Counted from the first letter of the stretch, positions 38,181 to 50,880 are shown. The stretch is DNA of 64,000 bases from Hyalella azteca (GCF_000764305.2 NW_025934863.1:273397-337396); one strand, 5' to 3'. Translations and numbers: made by a program. Notes: generated by a model from the letters alone, not told the origin.

Positions 38181-40039
38181 AAGTCTCTCATCTGGCCTTT
38201 TAAAGATCGCAAAAAATCTAAGGGAAGTTTTACCAGCGAGTCAGCAAGACTGCAGCGGCAACAATGGCTTCTAGTTGGCGATGCATGGCAGGACTTGGCA
38301 TTTTATACCTTCTTTAAAACCCTTCAATGGTCAAGAATTTCTAATTTTTCTATGCCTTGCATTAAAGGAATAGATAGGCACAATTTTGAGATTTACTTTA
38401 CTGGATAAGTAAATTGATAAATCTTGGTGTTCCTATATTACTTAAATAAAAGCGCAGAAATTTAAGAGATTGCCAAATTTAAGTTAACAAAATATGATAG
38501 ACATAATCCTGAGAGCTTTGAAAAGTGTTGAGCAACGCGCTCATAAATAAGCTTTTAAGCTACGGTCACTGAGTGCTGTGCCTGGTTTTCTAACTTTATA
38601 AAAATTAGCTAAGAGAAATTCATAGTGGCTACAATCGCCTAATTGAAGTCCAACACTAATCCTTATTGCAGAAACAAACATTCGCAGGCTCGAGAATAAT
38701 ACCATACGTGATCGCCATGAGAAGCAAGCCAAGATCTTAAAGATCTCTCTTAGCAGACCAAGATCTGCTGAGAGATGGCGCTTACACAGTCGCAGGAAGT
38801 CACCCGTTGTGGCAGATTTTATTTATGCCGCCTCATTTGTATAATAAAGCCTGAGTTGCGACTCCCAAACAAAGAATTACGAGACTTGCTTTCCACTCTA
38901 GAAGCTTCTTGGCAATGATTTAAAGCCGGGTTATGGCCGGCCGCCCGGCACTAAACGATGATGGATCCCAGCCGCGGTGTCTCTCGTGACGAAACAACTG
39001 ATTTATCACTAATGAGATGCATGACAAGTAATTTACGATACCGCCGTCGCTGTATAATCTACGTAACAACTTCTCCAAATTTAAAAAAAAATAATCCAAC
39101 GCAAGCCAACTCGCTGCTTTATGAGTCTCGAATAGCTAAATCAGATAAACTATGTAATAAATTCAACTTAAATGTATGTGAGAGGAATAAAAATTATCGA
39201 ACAAATGGAAGGCAATAAACAACAAGCATAATAAAGCAAGATTGACGAAGTGATTTAGAATTAAAAAATTATAAATATATATCATATGACTTCTATATTT
39301 TGAATGCATTCCTGCTAAGCGAAATCTTTTTCGAACTGCAAGAAAATCTTTAAAGTATTTTTTGCTACGAAAAAAAACATAGACTAATACTGACGGTATT
39401 GATATTATTGCAGCGTAAGTTAATACACAAGTCACATTAAAGATACAAAAGATTATAACAAGAGATAATAAACAACCAACATGCATAGTAAGTTCGATGT
39501 AGAAGCACGCCGTTGAGATCAGCCGGGGTAAAGTTAACGCCACTCCAGCGCTTGGTTTCATTTAGGAAATTAGTGCAGGGAGCTGCTAGCAATCACTGAA
39601 GGGTGATTTAATAAGCGCAGACGAGTCATGAGGCGCACAGGTCGGCTTCAAATGAACGCAAATGAAGCGTTTTTATGACTCAAGTTACGAACTGAAGCGC
39701 AATGCGCCGCGACCGTTAAATTCGAAATTTTGAATTTGGAACCCAGGCCGCAGTTCAATATGAAGGTAATTAGAGCATCGTAAAAAGAGTAGCGCATGCA
39801 AATGCGGTAGTAAACTCGTCCTTAGTAACTTCCTGATCCTGCTAGACGACCCAGTGTCATGATCCTACCGCCCACTGCCCTTACAAAGGCTCGGTCGTAA
39901 CTCCGGCCTCAGTAAGGCGAAAAATAAGGGGACGTTTTTCGGCTGGTGGAACTGGAGCAGAGTTCCAGCCAAACGGTACAGATACCAAAAACTGGAGTGA
40001 CTCTGTACAGAATTGAAACAAAGGTGGGCGGTGGGTGAC
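38181..40039. other. Noncoding with GC-richer islands at 38740-38990 and 39560-39960
   Basis: The minus-strand frame 39561-39163 (132 codons) is AT-driven and resembles no family I know. The islands may be regulatory. No exon is supported. Confidence 0.4.
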
Positions 40040-40335
40040 TTTGGCTAAAATTAAAACAACCGATGCGACTTTGGCTAGAATTAAATAAATTGGAGTTGAG
40101 TTACTTGGACCAGAATCGAGGCGAAGTTAAATACAGAGAATTCTCTGACCACAATAAAGGAGACTTTGGATACAGAGATGTCGCTGGCGCCAATTGAGTG
40201 ACTGTGGATACAGAGATGACTTTGACCACAATTGAGGTGAATGTTGATACAGAGATGACTCTGACCACAATTGAGGAGGCTGTGGATAGAGATGTTTCTG
40301 ACCTTAATTTAGGTAATAGTGGATACAGAGTGTAA
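40040..40335. repeat. Degenerate ~40-bp tandem repeat
   Basis: GTGGATACAGAGATGACTTT then GACCACAATTGAGGTGA recurs about seven times with decay at the left end. Confidence 0.85.
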
Positions 40336-42054
40336 TGTCTCTACAACAAATGTTCCAGACAGCAACCATATTCTGGCTTTTGTTCAATTTGACAACAATA
40401 AAAATGGAAAGTATTTACCAGATTCAACATAGTTGACGATAAATCACGTGCAGGAATGCCTCTAGTGTATTTTAGTTAATAGGGCCAGTTTTGTGAAAAA
40501 AATGGAATTTTTATTTATAAATAACATTACTCGCAATGCATACATTTAGTTTAACCACGAGGTCATCACCATGACTCTATTGTAAAGCGACTTATCTTCA
40601 AGGTTATATTTGGTATCAGATTTTTAGTGACGGGAGCCATTATACGCATTGAAAGCGTTGGGTTAAGTGCTTTCATCAACAACGAATATAGTTTTCACCC
40701 TTCGTGATGCGACTGAGAAAATTCGCTTGTAACATGAGAAGCAACATTAAGATAAAAAAATTACAGTTACAATCAAATTTCCAGAATTGATTAAAGAAGC
40801 TGAAAAAGCTACCTAGTTGCCAGGCTAGCCACAAACGTTCACAAATTTGTCATCGGGAGTGGATGAATTTTGGAGTCACCAGGATGGAACAACATAATGC
40901 TTCGTATGCTTGGCGCCACAGATGACAGTGTTGTAGATGAAATTGCATAATTGAAATTGTAATATAATATATATGCATAAAACAAATAATATTTTATTTT
41001 ATTTTATTTCAAATGTCCTGCAGCGCTAATTATGTCAGTCCTCAGTCAGAAATGTAACAGGTGACACAATTGGGTGAGCTCCCAGTGAACAAATAAAACA
41101 GGTGACAAGTACAACAATAATTATGTTTGATAGGCGGATGTCGTAGTTTGAAATCTCAACATTCGCCGTAACTGCACTAATATATGAAACCCAAACCATA
41201 CCTGTAAAACACGGTGAAATGGTGTGTATAAAAAACAGAAATTTCAATATTATGCACAAATTTGCTTGCCACTCAATAAGAAGCCTACAGCGCTCCCTAC
41301 TTTATTATAGCATTCATATTAGACTTTTCCTGATCCGACACACCGCTTCGCTGTCGCACTGACATGAACAGCAAGGGTGAGATTTTCTACTCACATTCAC
41401 GTCTCCTGGGACCCAGAGCACGCATCTCCTTTGGATGATCTCAGGCACGACGAAATTAAGCTTAAGATTGGATGACACGCCGCCGAGATCCTATTGAAGA
41501 ACTTATACGCAGCCTTTACATGGTGGCATTGTAATCAGGTAGTGATAAAAATAGTGAATTCTGAATGAATAGAGTTTTCCAAGCACCATGAAGAAGGTAC
41601 CATGCAACTAGAAATTAACTTATATGACCTCTAGCAAATATGGTAATGTATGCCATTGAAGGGTAAGAAATCATTATCATTAACATGGGTCATTACAGAT
41701 GTAGCAATTTTGAAATCTAAAGTCCGTTTCCAGACTTCAGTTTACCAACAATCAACGTTTACCAGTTTAAGCAATGGCTTCTTCAGCTTATTTTCATTTC
41801 GTTCTTAATTATACGCGATTTAAACACTAATGCAACGAGGCTTTCATTTTTTCTCCACGCCTCCATTCTATGCACTCTGAATTTGAATTTTTGCGCAATA
41901 CCTTCTCACTGGGTTTCTGTTACAACTGGTGTTTACCAAAAAATAAAGAAATTTAAATATAAACAAAAACTTTGTTGCTCCCGAATGTAATAATGGAAGC
42001 TTTGTTTACTGTTCATTCACATACTTTGGACCTGTTTCCAAAACTGATTCTAAT
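40336..42054. other. Noncoding, nothing recognised
   Basis: GC-richer patch at 41280-41520 without an exon. CGAAATTAAGC there recalls 5S rRNA but nothing around it does. Confidence 0.45.
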
Positions 42055-42185
42055 GAATTTAAAAGCAAAGGAAACACCAAGAAAATTCACCATATCGATA
42101 TTGAACTGTTGATGGAGCTGGACTCCGAAACGTTTTCAATATCGATATGGTGAATTTGCTTGGTGTTTTCTTTGCTTTTAAATTC
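42055..42185. mobile_element. 51-bp inverted repeat (foldback element)
   Basis: The left arm 42055-42105 and right arm 42135-42185 are reverse complements with 2 mismatches in 51. Arm landmarks are GAATTTAAAAGCAAAG and TTCACCATATCGATATTGAA. The 29-base loop contains ATGGAGCTGGACTCCGAAAC, which recurs at 42718-42737 (one base different) next to a partial, unfolded relative. Confidence 0.92.
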
Positions 42186-42717
42186 CTTGTGAACTTGCGA
42201 TATAAGCAGACTGATAATATGATTCTAATGAGTTGTAAGTATCATTCCTGAAGTACTTTCCAAATGTATTGACATTTGAACACCAGCAAACTCCGGGTAT
42301 TGCTGGTGTATAATTTTACGATCAGCTCTTTCTTCACGGATAAAGATACACTCCCTGACTTAATGCGTTCGTCTCTAGTTTAAAAATTCAGTTGTGCGCA
42401 ATGCGCACATCAGTGTACGTCGGTATAATGACATCAAGCAGCATTTATACTAGACAGGTAGAGCATAAAGGAAGGAGTTCTGACTTAAGTTCTATCTGAC
42501 GAATTATTTAATCCTTTTACATTTTTAAACAGAGGCCTAGCATCTATGACGCTCTTAGTTCTTATCCTCTTGAGATTGTCAACAGACAGGCCAGTCCTTA
42601 TGTGATTATTAGAGGTTGATTTGTACTTTATTTTGTCAATTTTAGGTTCTAGTGTCTGACTGTGAATTTTGGATTATTAACTGATTACATTTACTTTCTA
42701 GGATTGTTGAACTGACC

Positions 42718-42800
42718 ATGGAGCTGGACTCGGAAACGTTTTCTTTTATAAATATGTGATATGTTTTGGCGCCATTTTCATTGTTTTTAAATTTTCTGCT
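42718..42800. repeat. Second copy of the foldback loop motif
   Basis: ATGGAGCTGGACTCGGAAAC then GTTTTC matches the loop and arm entry of the 42055-42185 element; ATTTTCATTGTTTTTAAATT follows in place of the right arm end. A solo or decayed relative. Confidence 0.65.
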
Positions 42801-42810
42801 TATACTTTAG

Positions 42811-43215
42811 CTGAGTAAAGGTCATGCCAATCACTGCTCATACCAGCTGAGTAAAGGGCATTCCAAAACCTGCTCATATTCTAGCAGAGTAAAGGTCATT
42901 CCAAAAACTACTCGTATTTTAGAAGAGTAAAGGGCATTTAAAAAACTGCTCGTATTCTGGAAGAGTATAGGGCATGCCAAACACTGCTCTAAGTGCTCTT
43001 ATTTTAGCAGAGTAATGGGCATTTAAAAAACTGCTCGTATTATGGAAGAGTATAGGGCATGCCAAACACTGCTCTTATTTTAGCAGAGTTAAGGGCATAT
43101 TAATTAAACACTGCATAGCTAATTCCAGCAGAGTAGCTAATGGGCATGCCAAACACTGCTCTTATTTCAGCAGAAGAAGGAGCATGCCAAGAACTGCTCT
43201 TATTTTAGCTAACTA
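42811..43215. repeat. Degenerate ~38-bp tandem array
   Basis: GCAGAGTAAAGGGCATGCCA then AACACTGCTCTTATTTTA recurs ~10 times (starts near 42813, 42849, 42887, 42925, 42964) with indels to the right. Confidence 0.88.
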
Positions 43216-45503
43216 AGTACATACCATCAAATGTTCTTTAATTTCGCGCGTTCGAATGGTTAATAAATGGCCGAAGACCAACAACTCATTTTATGACGTT
43301 AAAACTGCGTGCATCGATTCTTAAATTAATTAACAGAATTTATCACGCTTAAACCCACTCAAAAGCAGGAAATCTAACGCTTCAATTTAAAAATAAAATC
43401 AGTTTAGACTTTTTGATAACCCTACACAAGCGCTGTCTGGGCCGTGATAATATTCACATTTATCTTCTGGAATTAATTTAATGTTTAGCAATCCGTGCGC
43501 GTTAACTCAGTCAACGGCGCGGAGAATAATGCTTTCCCATCGCTAATTAATCGCCTCTTCAATTAAAGCTCTAACGACGCGGTCATTACGAGAACCATTG
43601 AGCTCTCGAGGCAATGGAAGCCATTTTTATATGTCGCCTGCACGCGTTCTTCCTCAAATCCTTAAGGAAAATGGCATATAACTCAGGATTTAAATTAATG
43701 TCGTTAAAAGCGACGGTAAAACTTAGGATCGACTTAAACACTAGCGAACTAATGAGCTTGTTTCCACTTCAACAATTAATGTTTTGAAACGGATTTCTTA
43801 ACAACTTTCACGAACATATTTCACAATGTTCATTTTCTTTGGCAATTTCAATTTTTTCCTGAAATCGGAACATACATTATATATACGAAAAATAGTGATA
43901 AGATAATATACGAAATTTAAAGAAAATTGTTTACTGGTATTCGCAAAATTTGTTAATAATTGAATACGATGGTGGATTTAAAGCAAATTTTCGCCGTTTG
44001 GCTAAGGACCTCATCAGACCCGAACGTAGAACTAGCGTGAGAATTTCTTCCTCTCTATAGAATTGAAGCATGAATATTTATATAATAATAATTCTTAACA
44101 TTGAGTTGAAGAACCAAATTGCTCGCGAAATAAGCACGATAGCGTCGAAGCATCGAGTCCGATAGCCCAGTTATTAGTGAAATAAAAAATGAAGTTAGAA
44201 ATAAATAACATGACCAATTTTGTAGTCTATAAGCATCAAAACTAATAGTCAACCGAACGAAAACTCGCGAAACAATGGGGAAAAAACTACTTGTCAAAAT
44301 GCATTAAAACAACGTTGAATCAGCATTATTTCAACGTCAGATTGAAATGATCTAAGCAAAGTAAAATATACAATAAAAATGAAGACAATTGTGCAAGAAA
44401 TAGCTCAATAAATCTCTGAATCATCAAAAAGTATATTCAATAATAAAAATAGCCGAAGATTCAACCCTTCATACCAGAGCCACACAAAGGAACCTCATCT
44501 ACCGTAGTAGCCAGAATTACGCACAAAAATGGATGGGTCTTTGCCCAAATATCGATGTACTTTTTACCCATATGTGGGCAATCCTAACCCAGTTTATCGG
44601 ACATGAGTACATATCAATGCTGCGTCAACTCTCTGCTCGTTCTATGGATAAGAAAAAATATCACTTTTTTGACACTATGACCCATTAATTAAATTCGTCA
44701 CTATTTGGACTCTATGACCATTTAATAAAATGGGTCACTATTTAGACAAAATGTCCCATTAATATATCTGAGAGTGCTAGAGGTGCGTCAAAACAAAGAC
44801 AACCTCCCCGGCGCGCACCACGCAGCACTAAGTGCGCCTGTCGCGTGTATCCAATGGAGACAAATTCCCTCTTGAGCCCGCCTCATTATAACACATCTCG
44901 CCCTCACAACCCTCATATTGCCCTCTGATTTGGCACCACTCAGCTCGCTTCCTGCCATCCCAGTGCTGATAAACTCTCATATTACGATGATCAAGAAGAG
45001 AGATTACTGTACGTTGTATGGTATTACGATTGAATACATGTAATTCCTAATTTAAATTTTAATAATTAAAGTTTTGAGTTACCTCTGACGTAACCTCGTT
45101 TAGACACGTTCTTTATTTCGGCATTAATTGTATTTAAACACCGCAGAGATGCATATATGTTAGTGTTAGATCCGTTCATAATATGATAATCTTCTGCGCC
45201 GATTCAGTAGCGCTTTTAATAGGTGATCATGACTATTTATATATGTGTATTATTTAGTTATTTTATGCTTTCGCGTTAATCATATCCCGCTGTGTTAGTT
45301 AAATCATTATCGTTATTTGTGTTAGTAGTTAATTTTCGTACAATAATTTTTCCTCAGAAAGCCCCAAAATAAGAAATTTAATGTAAGGATCTGAAGCCAA
45401 AGCAAGTGCATTGAGAGATTTTTTGCTGTGCGAACACATGATCTTTCTTTGTATTGAAAAATTGTATTATTGCTGTTTTATTTAACACTTTCATTAATCC
45501 TTA
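43216..45503. other. Noncoding with islands at 43440-43700 and 44770-45000
   Basis: No exon was recognised. Dispersed CAACGTT-type motif near 44311. Island details are in separate entries or findings. Confidence 0.4.
43440..43700. promoter_or_regulatory. Candidate enhancer-like island with homeodomain sites
   Basis: It contains GCTAATTAATCGCC, TCAATTAAAGC and GGAATTAATTTAATG in a locally GC-richer block (GTGCGCGTTAACTCAGTCAACGG). Clustered TAAT cores plus higher complexity suggest a regulatory element; this is inference. Confidence 0.28.
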
Positions 45504-45540
45504 CTTTTTACAACACTTCTCTTTAACTTCACTTCTTGTT

Positions 45541-45571
<31 letters not shown>

Positions 45572-45722
45572 CCGTCTGTCTGTCTGTCTGCTACAAATCT
45601 TGTAATCGAAATCTAAAACACTTCTACTTATCCAATCGATCTGAAATTTTGCACACTTGTGTAAAGTTGGAGACAATGCATGAATCAAATGTCAAAATAA
45701 ATGATTTTAAAAATTAAAAAAA
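45504..45722 (+). mobile_element. Interspersed repeat with (GTCT)n, copy A, cut by the gap
   Basis: TTTTTACAACACTTCTCTTT, then (GTCT)n, then GCTACAAATCTTGTAATCGA and GAGACAATGCATGAATCAAA. It is almost identical to 50385-50590. The rest of the element is inside the N gap. Confidence 0.9.
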
Positions 45723-46230
45723 NNNNNNNNNNNNNNNNNNNNNNNNNNNNNNNNNNNNNNNNNNNNNNNNNNNNNNNNNNNNNNNNNNNNNNNNNNNNNN
45801 NNNNNNNNNNNNNNNNNNNNNNNNNNNNNNNNNNNNNNNNNNNNNNNNNNNNNNNNNNNNNNNNNNNNNNNNNNNNNNNNNNNNNNNNNNNNNNNNNNNN
45901 NNNNNNNNNNNNNNNNNNNNNNNNNNNNNNNNNNNNNNNNNNNNNNNNNNNNNNNNNNNNNNNNNNNNNNNNNNNNNNNNNNNNNNNNNNNNNNNNNNNN
46001 NNNNNNNNNNNNNNNNNNNNNNNNNNNNNNNNNNNNNNNNNNNNNNNNNNNNNNNNNNNNNNNNNNNNNNNNNNNNNNNNNNNNNNNNNNNNNNNNNNNN
46101 NNNNNNNNNNNNNNNNNNNNNNNNNNNNNNNNNNNNNNNNNNNNNNNNNNNNNNNNNNNNNNNNNNNNNNNNNNNNNNNNNNNNNNNNNNNNNNNNNNNN
46201 NNNNNNNNNNNNNNNNNNNNNNNNNNNNNN
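45723..46230. other. Assembly gap (508 N)
   Basis: A run of N. The left edge is inside an interspersed repeat whose complete copy is at 50385-50880; the right edge is inside a 24-bp tandem array. Confidence 1.
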
Positions 46231-46345
46231 CTCCCAACATCACAGTGTCTCTCACTTCCAACATCACAGTGTCTCTCACTCCCAACATCACAGTGTCTCT
46301 CACTCCCAACATCACAGTGTCTCTCACTCCCAACATCACAGTATT
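46231..46345. repeat. 24-bp tandem array at the gap edge, five units
   Basis: CCCAACATCACAGTGTCTCT plus CACT at 46233, 46257, 46281, 46305 and 46329. The array runs into the gap on the left. Confidence 0.95.
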
Positions 46346-46659
46346 TCAGCCCAAATTAATTTTTGTTACGTTGGGCAGCAAACTGGACCAAAATAACATC
46401 CTTGCAAAATTACGAGAGATCAAAGTACTTAGTAAATTTGCGTGGGGCGGCGTGGCGAGAAACTTTACGGCTTTGTGTTCTTATTTAACGACCTTATGCA
46501 ACATTCCATAAAAGGGAAGACGTCGTCAAAAATGGCACTTCACAATCACCTTGCCAGGGAAACTCCATAAAAAGCATTAGCGTGAGCCCTAAAAAGTTCC
46601 GTGCCAAGAACATAAGAAAAGATTCGTCAATCTAAGGCAAAGGCACGTAACACTTTAGG

Positions 46660-46875
46660 TTCTCCTACTCGAGTAGGAAAAACAAGAACTAATGTATGTG
46701 CAAAATTATTGAACAAGCACAATCGAATGATATGTATAAATAAAAACTCGAAACGCTTCTACTCGAGTAGGAAAAACATGAACAAATGTCAGTGTAAAAT
46801 TATTTAACAAGCAGAATCGGATAATATGTATAAATAAAAACTCGAAAAGCTCCTACTCGAGTGGAAAAACACTTA
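46660..46875. repeat. 94-bp tandem repeat, ~2.2 copies, with TACTCGAGTA palindrome
   Basis: TACTCGAGTAGGAAAAAC starts at 46666 and 46760, and a variant lacking one base starts at 46854. Each is followed by GTGTAAAATTATT and ATGTATAAATAAAAACTCGA. Confidence 0.9.
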
Positions 46876-47419
46876 CAACCTGTCATTTTAAAATAATTGA
46901 GCTATGACACTCGTATACAATCAATGTTATTAAAAACTATAGCCAAAGTAAATAGAAGCTCCATAGTAACGCGTTCTGAACTTCACCGCGTACTTTAATT
47001 TGCGCTGGAAAATCATATTTAAATTGCATTACTAGGTTGCAATTTATTTGATGAGTCCGAGATAAATCTAAATTGATCATGCAAGGAAAAAATCAACTAG
47101 TAATTCTTTTCAGGTAGAAATATAGTATCCGAAGGATTAGGTAAATTCTACTAGCGCCATAAACGTGCATATTCCGCAGAGGAGCAAATTTTCAAATCAC
47201 ACACCTGCATGTCCGCAACATGTAGACGCTGCAAAAAAAAAATTGATGGATCATATAGTCCAAAGACTGGCGCTTTCTGCACGTAGCTGTAATAAGCCCT
47301 TTGTCGGGTCACTACTGATAAGGATTGACCTACAGACATGAAAAGAGTATAGATGTCATAAAAAAAGCTCGCTCAAAAGCTTCGCATTAATTGATCCATG
47401 CGCAATTAAAATGATCATG

Positions 47420-47911
47420 AATAATAATATACGTTTAAAAATTACTTTTTAAAGACAACACTTCTAAAGAATCCAGTGGTTCCAATGTTACAGATGTACA
47501 ATGAATTTTTAATTTGATTTTCGAATATTAAAAAAATAATTTTTTAATATTTTTAATATATAAATTTTTTTAAATTATTTATTCTGTCAATTGATTCATG
47601 CATTGCCTCCAACTTCACACGAGTGTGCAAAATTTCATATCAATTGGACAGGTAAATGTGCCAAATATCAATTATAAGATTTGTAGCTGACAAAATTATT
47701 TTTTCATTTTTTTAATAATGGAAAAAAATTAATCTTAAAACTATTTATTTTGCCATTCGATTCATGCATTGTCTCCAACTTTACGCAAGTGTGCAAAATT
47801 TCACATCGATAGGATAAGTAGAAGTGTATTAAATTTTCATTACAAGATTTGTAGCAGACAAATTAACAAACAGACAAACAAGAAGTGAAGTTAAAGAGAA
47901 GTGTTGTAAAA
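47420..47911 (-). mobile_element. Interspersed repeat, copy C (inverted relative of 50385-50880)
   Basis: The reverse complement matches copy B over its length: ATACGTTTAAAAATTACTTT, AGACAACACTTCTAAAGAAT, two diverged internal blocks with TTGATTCATGCATTG, and GTTAAAGAGAAGTGTTGTAA. Its GTCT tract is reduced to AACAAACAGACAAACAAG, so this copy is older or lost the microsatellite. Confidence 0.88.
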
Positions 47912-49652
47912 TGGAGACACGTTTTACGCACCAGGCTTGGCTGAATGATGAATGTTCATCATCATCTCCTGGCGACATTTACTAAGAAAACATCATGTAA
48001 ATTCATAATCTGAAGTAAGAAAACACATATTATTTACATATTGGTACACGGCTGACATGTACTGTGTACTCGTATCATGTATGCGGTACATTGCATTGGC
48101 TGGACACAAAACTATGCAGAGTTTCGAAATTAAGGATAATCTCGCGAATGCAACATGAAGAATGATTGACCCCAAGTTGGAATGTCGTTAAATGATGATG
48201 AATCAAAATGCAAATTAAATTCGTATTAATTTACTTCTCTGTCTGATATACCATTGTTTTCGTTGAGGGGCATATTGGAATATTATTTTTCAAAATGCTT
48301 AATGAGTGAAAACAATCAGTTTAGAAAGAGTGTAGCATAAAATTTTGTTTTTATTGCTTTGCAGTAAAAGAGTAGCATATTGGAATCTTCAATCATATTG
48401 AGCTGTAAAATATATTTAATCCAAAATTACAAATTTGGCTCATATAGAGCAAACCAGAAAATCAAAGCTGTACTGAACTTCAGCAAGCATCGCATCTTTG
48501 TTAGGAATCGGAAAAAATAATCTTTTTTTTCACTAGACTCTGAATTCGACATTTGAATTGAAATCGCATGCATTTGTCGCAGCGAGCCAAACCGCCTCAG
48601 CCATCCGCCCAAATGACACAACATGATCCTAGAACGAGGCTAAATTAACTTCCGATTGGATCCTTTGGTGCGGCAGGCTGGGGTCGCAAGGCTGCAGCTA
48701 AAGGATTTTTTGCTATTCATTCCATTCTATGCCGGGCTTAAGCAGTTAAGAAGCCCGGCAGACGTTAAGAAAGCAGTTCAATGCCTGCAAATAAGAAACA
48801 ATATTAGTAAAAAATGAAAAGAGAATACAAGTTATTAAACTAATGTGCAGGAGATGAACGGAATGGAAAAAGCTTGTCTCATAGCAAATAATGTAGCATT
48901 GAAATAATAAATTTGTTAGAAAATAAATTCAAAATTTTCAATTTATTTGTCAAAACTGGGCCCTAGTCGAGTGGGAGTTTTTAAAATGCAAACCAAGTTT
49001 AAAATGAAGTTTTTAATATGCAAAACTATTGAGGTCCCATGCACTGAGTGAATAACTCTCTGCCCGATCATTACCAGCATAAGTAAAACCGATTGAATAT
49101 AATATAAATGAATATCCAATAGACGCATGGACTAAATCAAATGCCATTTGAAACACCAAGAAGGCCATGTCGACTCAATTACCTAGATCTATGATAACGG
49201 TTTATGTTGCCATTCATTGTGGCAATCGATCATGTCATTCATCTTAGCAACATTGTAATTAAATTAAGATTTGCTACAGTGTTTCTACAAGACATCCGCA
49301 CTTATCACCTTACACTAGCTCACCTTACAATTTACTACATCATGTCTTTAGATCTTCAAAAGTTTACGTATATTGTGCAAAAAAAGCATGTAGAAATCTG
49401 CCTTTCGAGAACATAAATATAGTTTACGTTTATCTTTATATGAATCAATAAATCTTGACAAATTTTCAGCTGTCGTAGGCTTCCGTGACATGGAGCATCA
49501 TACTCGCAAGTTCTAATTGTTTAATTTTTTACTTATTCATTATTTTACACATCAAGTATTCGTTACTAGTATATGGAACAAAATTATGCAAGACAATAAA
49601 TAAGGGAGCTCCTTATCATCTTCCGGCATAACGATCTCATTCATATTTTAGG
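47912..49652. other. Noncoding, nothing recognised
   Basis: AT-rich; a GC-richer patch at 48590-48780 without an exon. Confidence 0.45.
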
Positions 49653-50089
49653 CCAGTGATTCTGATAGGTATAAATTATTATTTTGAGCCGGTGATTCTG
49701 ATCCGCATATATTATTATCTTATACCAATGATTCTGATCTGCATATATTATTATCTTATGCCAGTGATTCTGATCTGCATATATTATTATCTTATGCCAG
49801 TGATTCTGATCCGCATATATTATTATCTTATACCAATGATTCTGATCTGCATATAATATTATCTTATACCAGTGATTCTGATCTGCATATAATATTATCT
49901 TATGCCAGTGATTCTGATCTGCATATATTATTATCTTATACCAGTGATTCTGATCTGCATATATTATTATCTTATGCCAGTGATTCTGATCCGCATATAT
50001 TATTATCTTATACCAATGATTCTAATCTGCATATAATATTATCTTATACCAGTGATTCTGATCTGCATATAATATTATCTTATGCCAGT
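49653..50089. repeat. 36-bp minisatellite, left block (~12 units)
   Basis: CCAGTGATTCTGATCTGCAT then ATATTATTATCTTATG at 49689, 49725, 49761 and so on, a 36-bp period. The outer left units are degenerate; the right end stops abruptly at the single N. Confidence 0.95.
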
Positions 50090-50090
50090 N
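50090..50090. other. Single-N scaffold join
   Basis: One N separates the homogeneous core of the 36-bp array from a 20-bp array. The abrupt switch suggests an assembler join, not a natural junction. Confidence 0.85.
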
Positions 50091-50230
50091 TGGATACGCA
50101 GTACGAGCGTTGGATACGCGGTACGAGCGTTGGATACGCAGTACGAGCGTTGGATACGCGGTACGAGCGTTGGATACGCGGTACGAGCGTTGGATACGCG
50201 GTACGAGCGTTGGAGACAAGGTACGAGCGT
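50091..50230. repeat. 20-bp minisatellite, seven units
   Basis: TGGATACGC(A/G)GTACGAGCGT repeats every 20 bp; the last unit is TGGAGACAAGGTACGAGCGT. Confidence 0.96.
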
Positions 50231-50384
50231 TAGTGTATATGTGCTGCTGGTGATGTACGAGTAAATGAGCTTTGGCTATCCACAGATTCGAGCCCGACAA
50301 ATCAAATGTTTTTCCCGGAAGCACATATAGCATAAAAACGATAATTTGAGTGATTTGTATACACACAGGGGCCTGGAATAATTT

Positions 50385-50417
50385 CTTTTTACAACACTTC
50401 TCTTTAACTTCATTTCT

Positions 50418-50458
<41 letters not shown>

Positions 50459-50880
50459 GCTACAAATCTTGTAATCGAAATCTAAAACACTTCTACTTAT
50501 CCAATCGATCTGAAATTTTGCACACTTGTGTAAAGTTGGAGACAATGCATGAATCAAATGTCAAAATAAATGATTTTAAAAATTAAAAAAAAATTTAATA
50601 TTAATTAATTGAAAAAATAATTTTGTCAGCTACAAATCTTATAACTGATATTTGACACACTTTTACCTGTCTAATTGATCTGAAATTTTGCACACTTCTG
50701 TGAAGTCGGAGGCAATGCATGAATCAATTAATAGAATAAATAATTTTGAAAATTTAAAAATTAATTTTTTAATATTCAAAAATTAAATGAGAAATTCATG
50801 GTACATCTGTAAGATTGGAGACACTGGATTCTTTGGAAGTGTTGTCTTTAAAAAGTAGTTTTTAAACGTATATTATTATT
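50385..50880 (+). mobile_element. Interspersed repeat with (GTCT)n, copy B, complete
   Basis: TTTTTACAACACTTCTCTTT, (GTCT)n, then two diverged internal blocks of ~130 bp each (GCTACAAATCTT, CTGAAATTTTGCACACTT, GGAG-CAATGCATGAATCAA). It ends with GGATTCTTTGGAAGTG, AAAGTAGTTTTTAAACGTAT and ATTATT. Noncoding; no terminal inverted repeat was recognised. It could be a SINE-like or helitron-like nonautonomous element. Confidence 0.85.

Noticed and set aside
39163..39561. 132-codon minus-strand frame with hydrophobic stretches
   Set aside because: The hydrophobicity comes from AT-rich codons (Ile, Phe, Leu). There is no conserved membrane-protein motif or exon structure.
41380..41475. Possible 5S rRNA or 5S-derived SINE (CGAAATTAAGC)
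   Set aside because: Only an 11-base match; the A, IE and C boxes and the terminal helix cannot be found around it.
45701..46396. Open frames across the N gap
   Set aside because: The translation is unknown residues plus a tandem repeat; there is no evidence.
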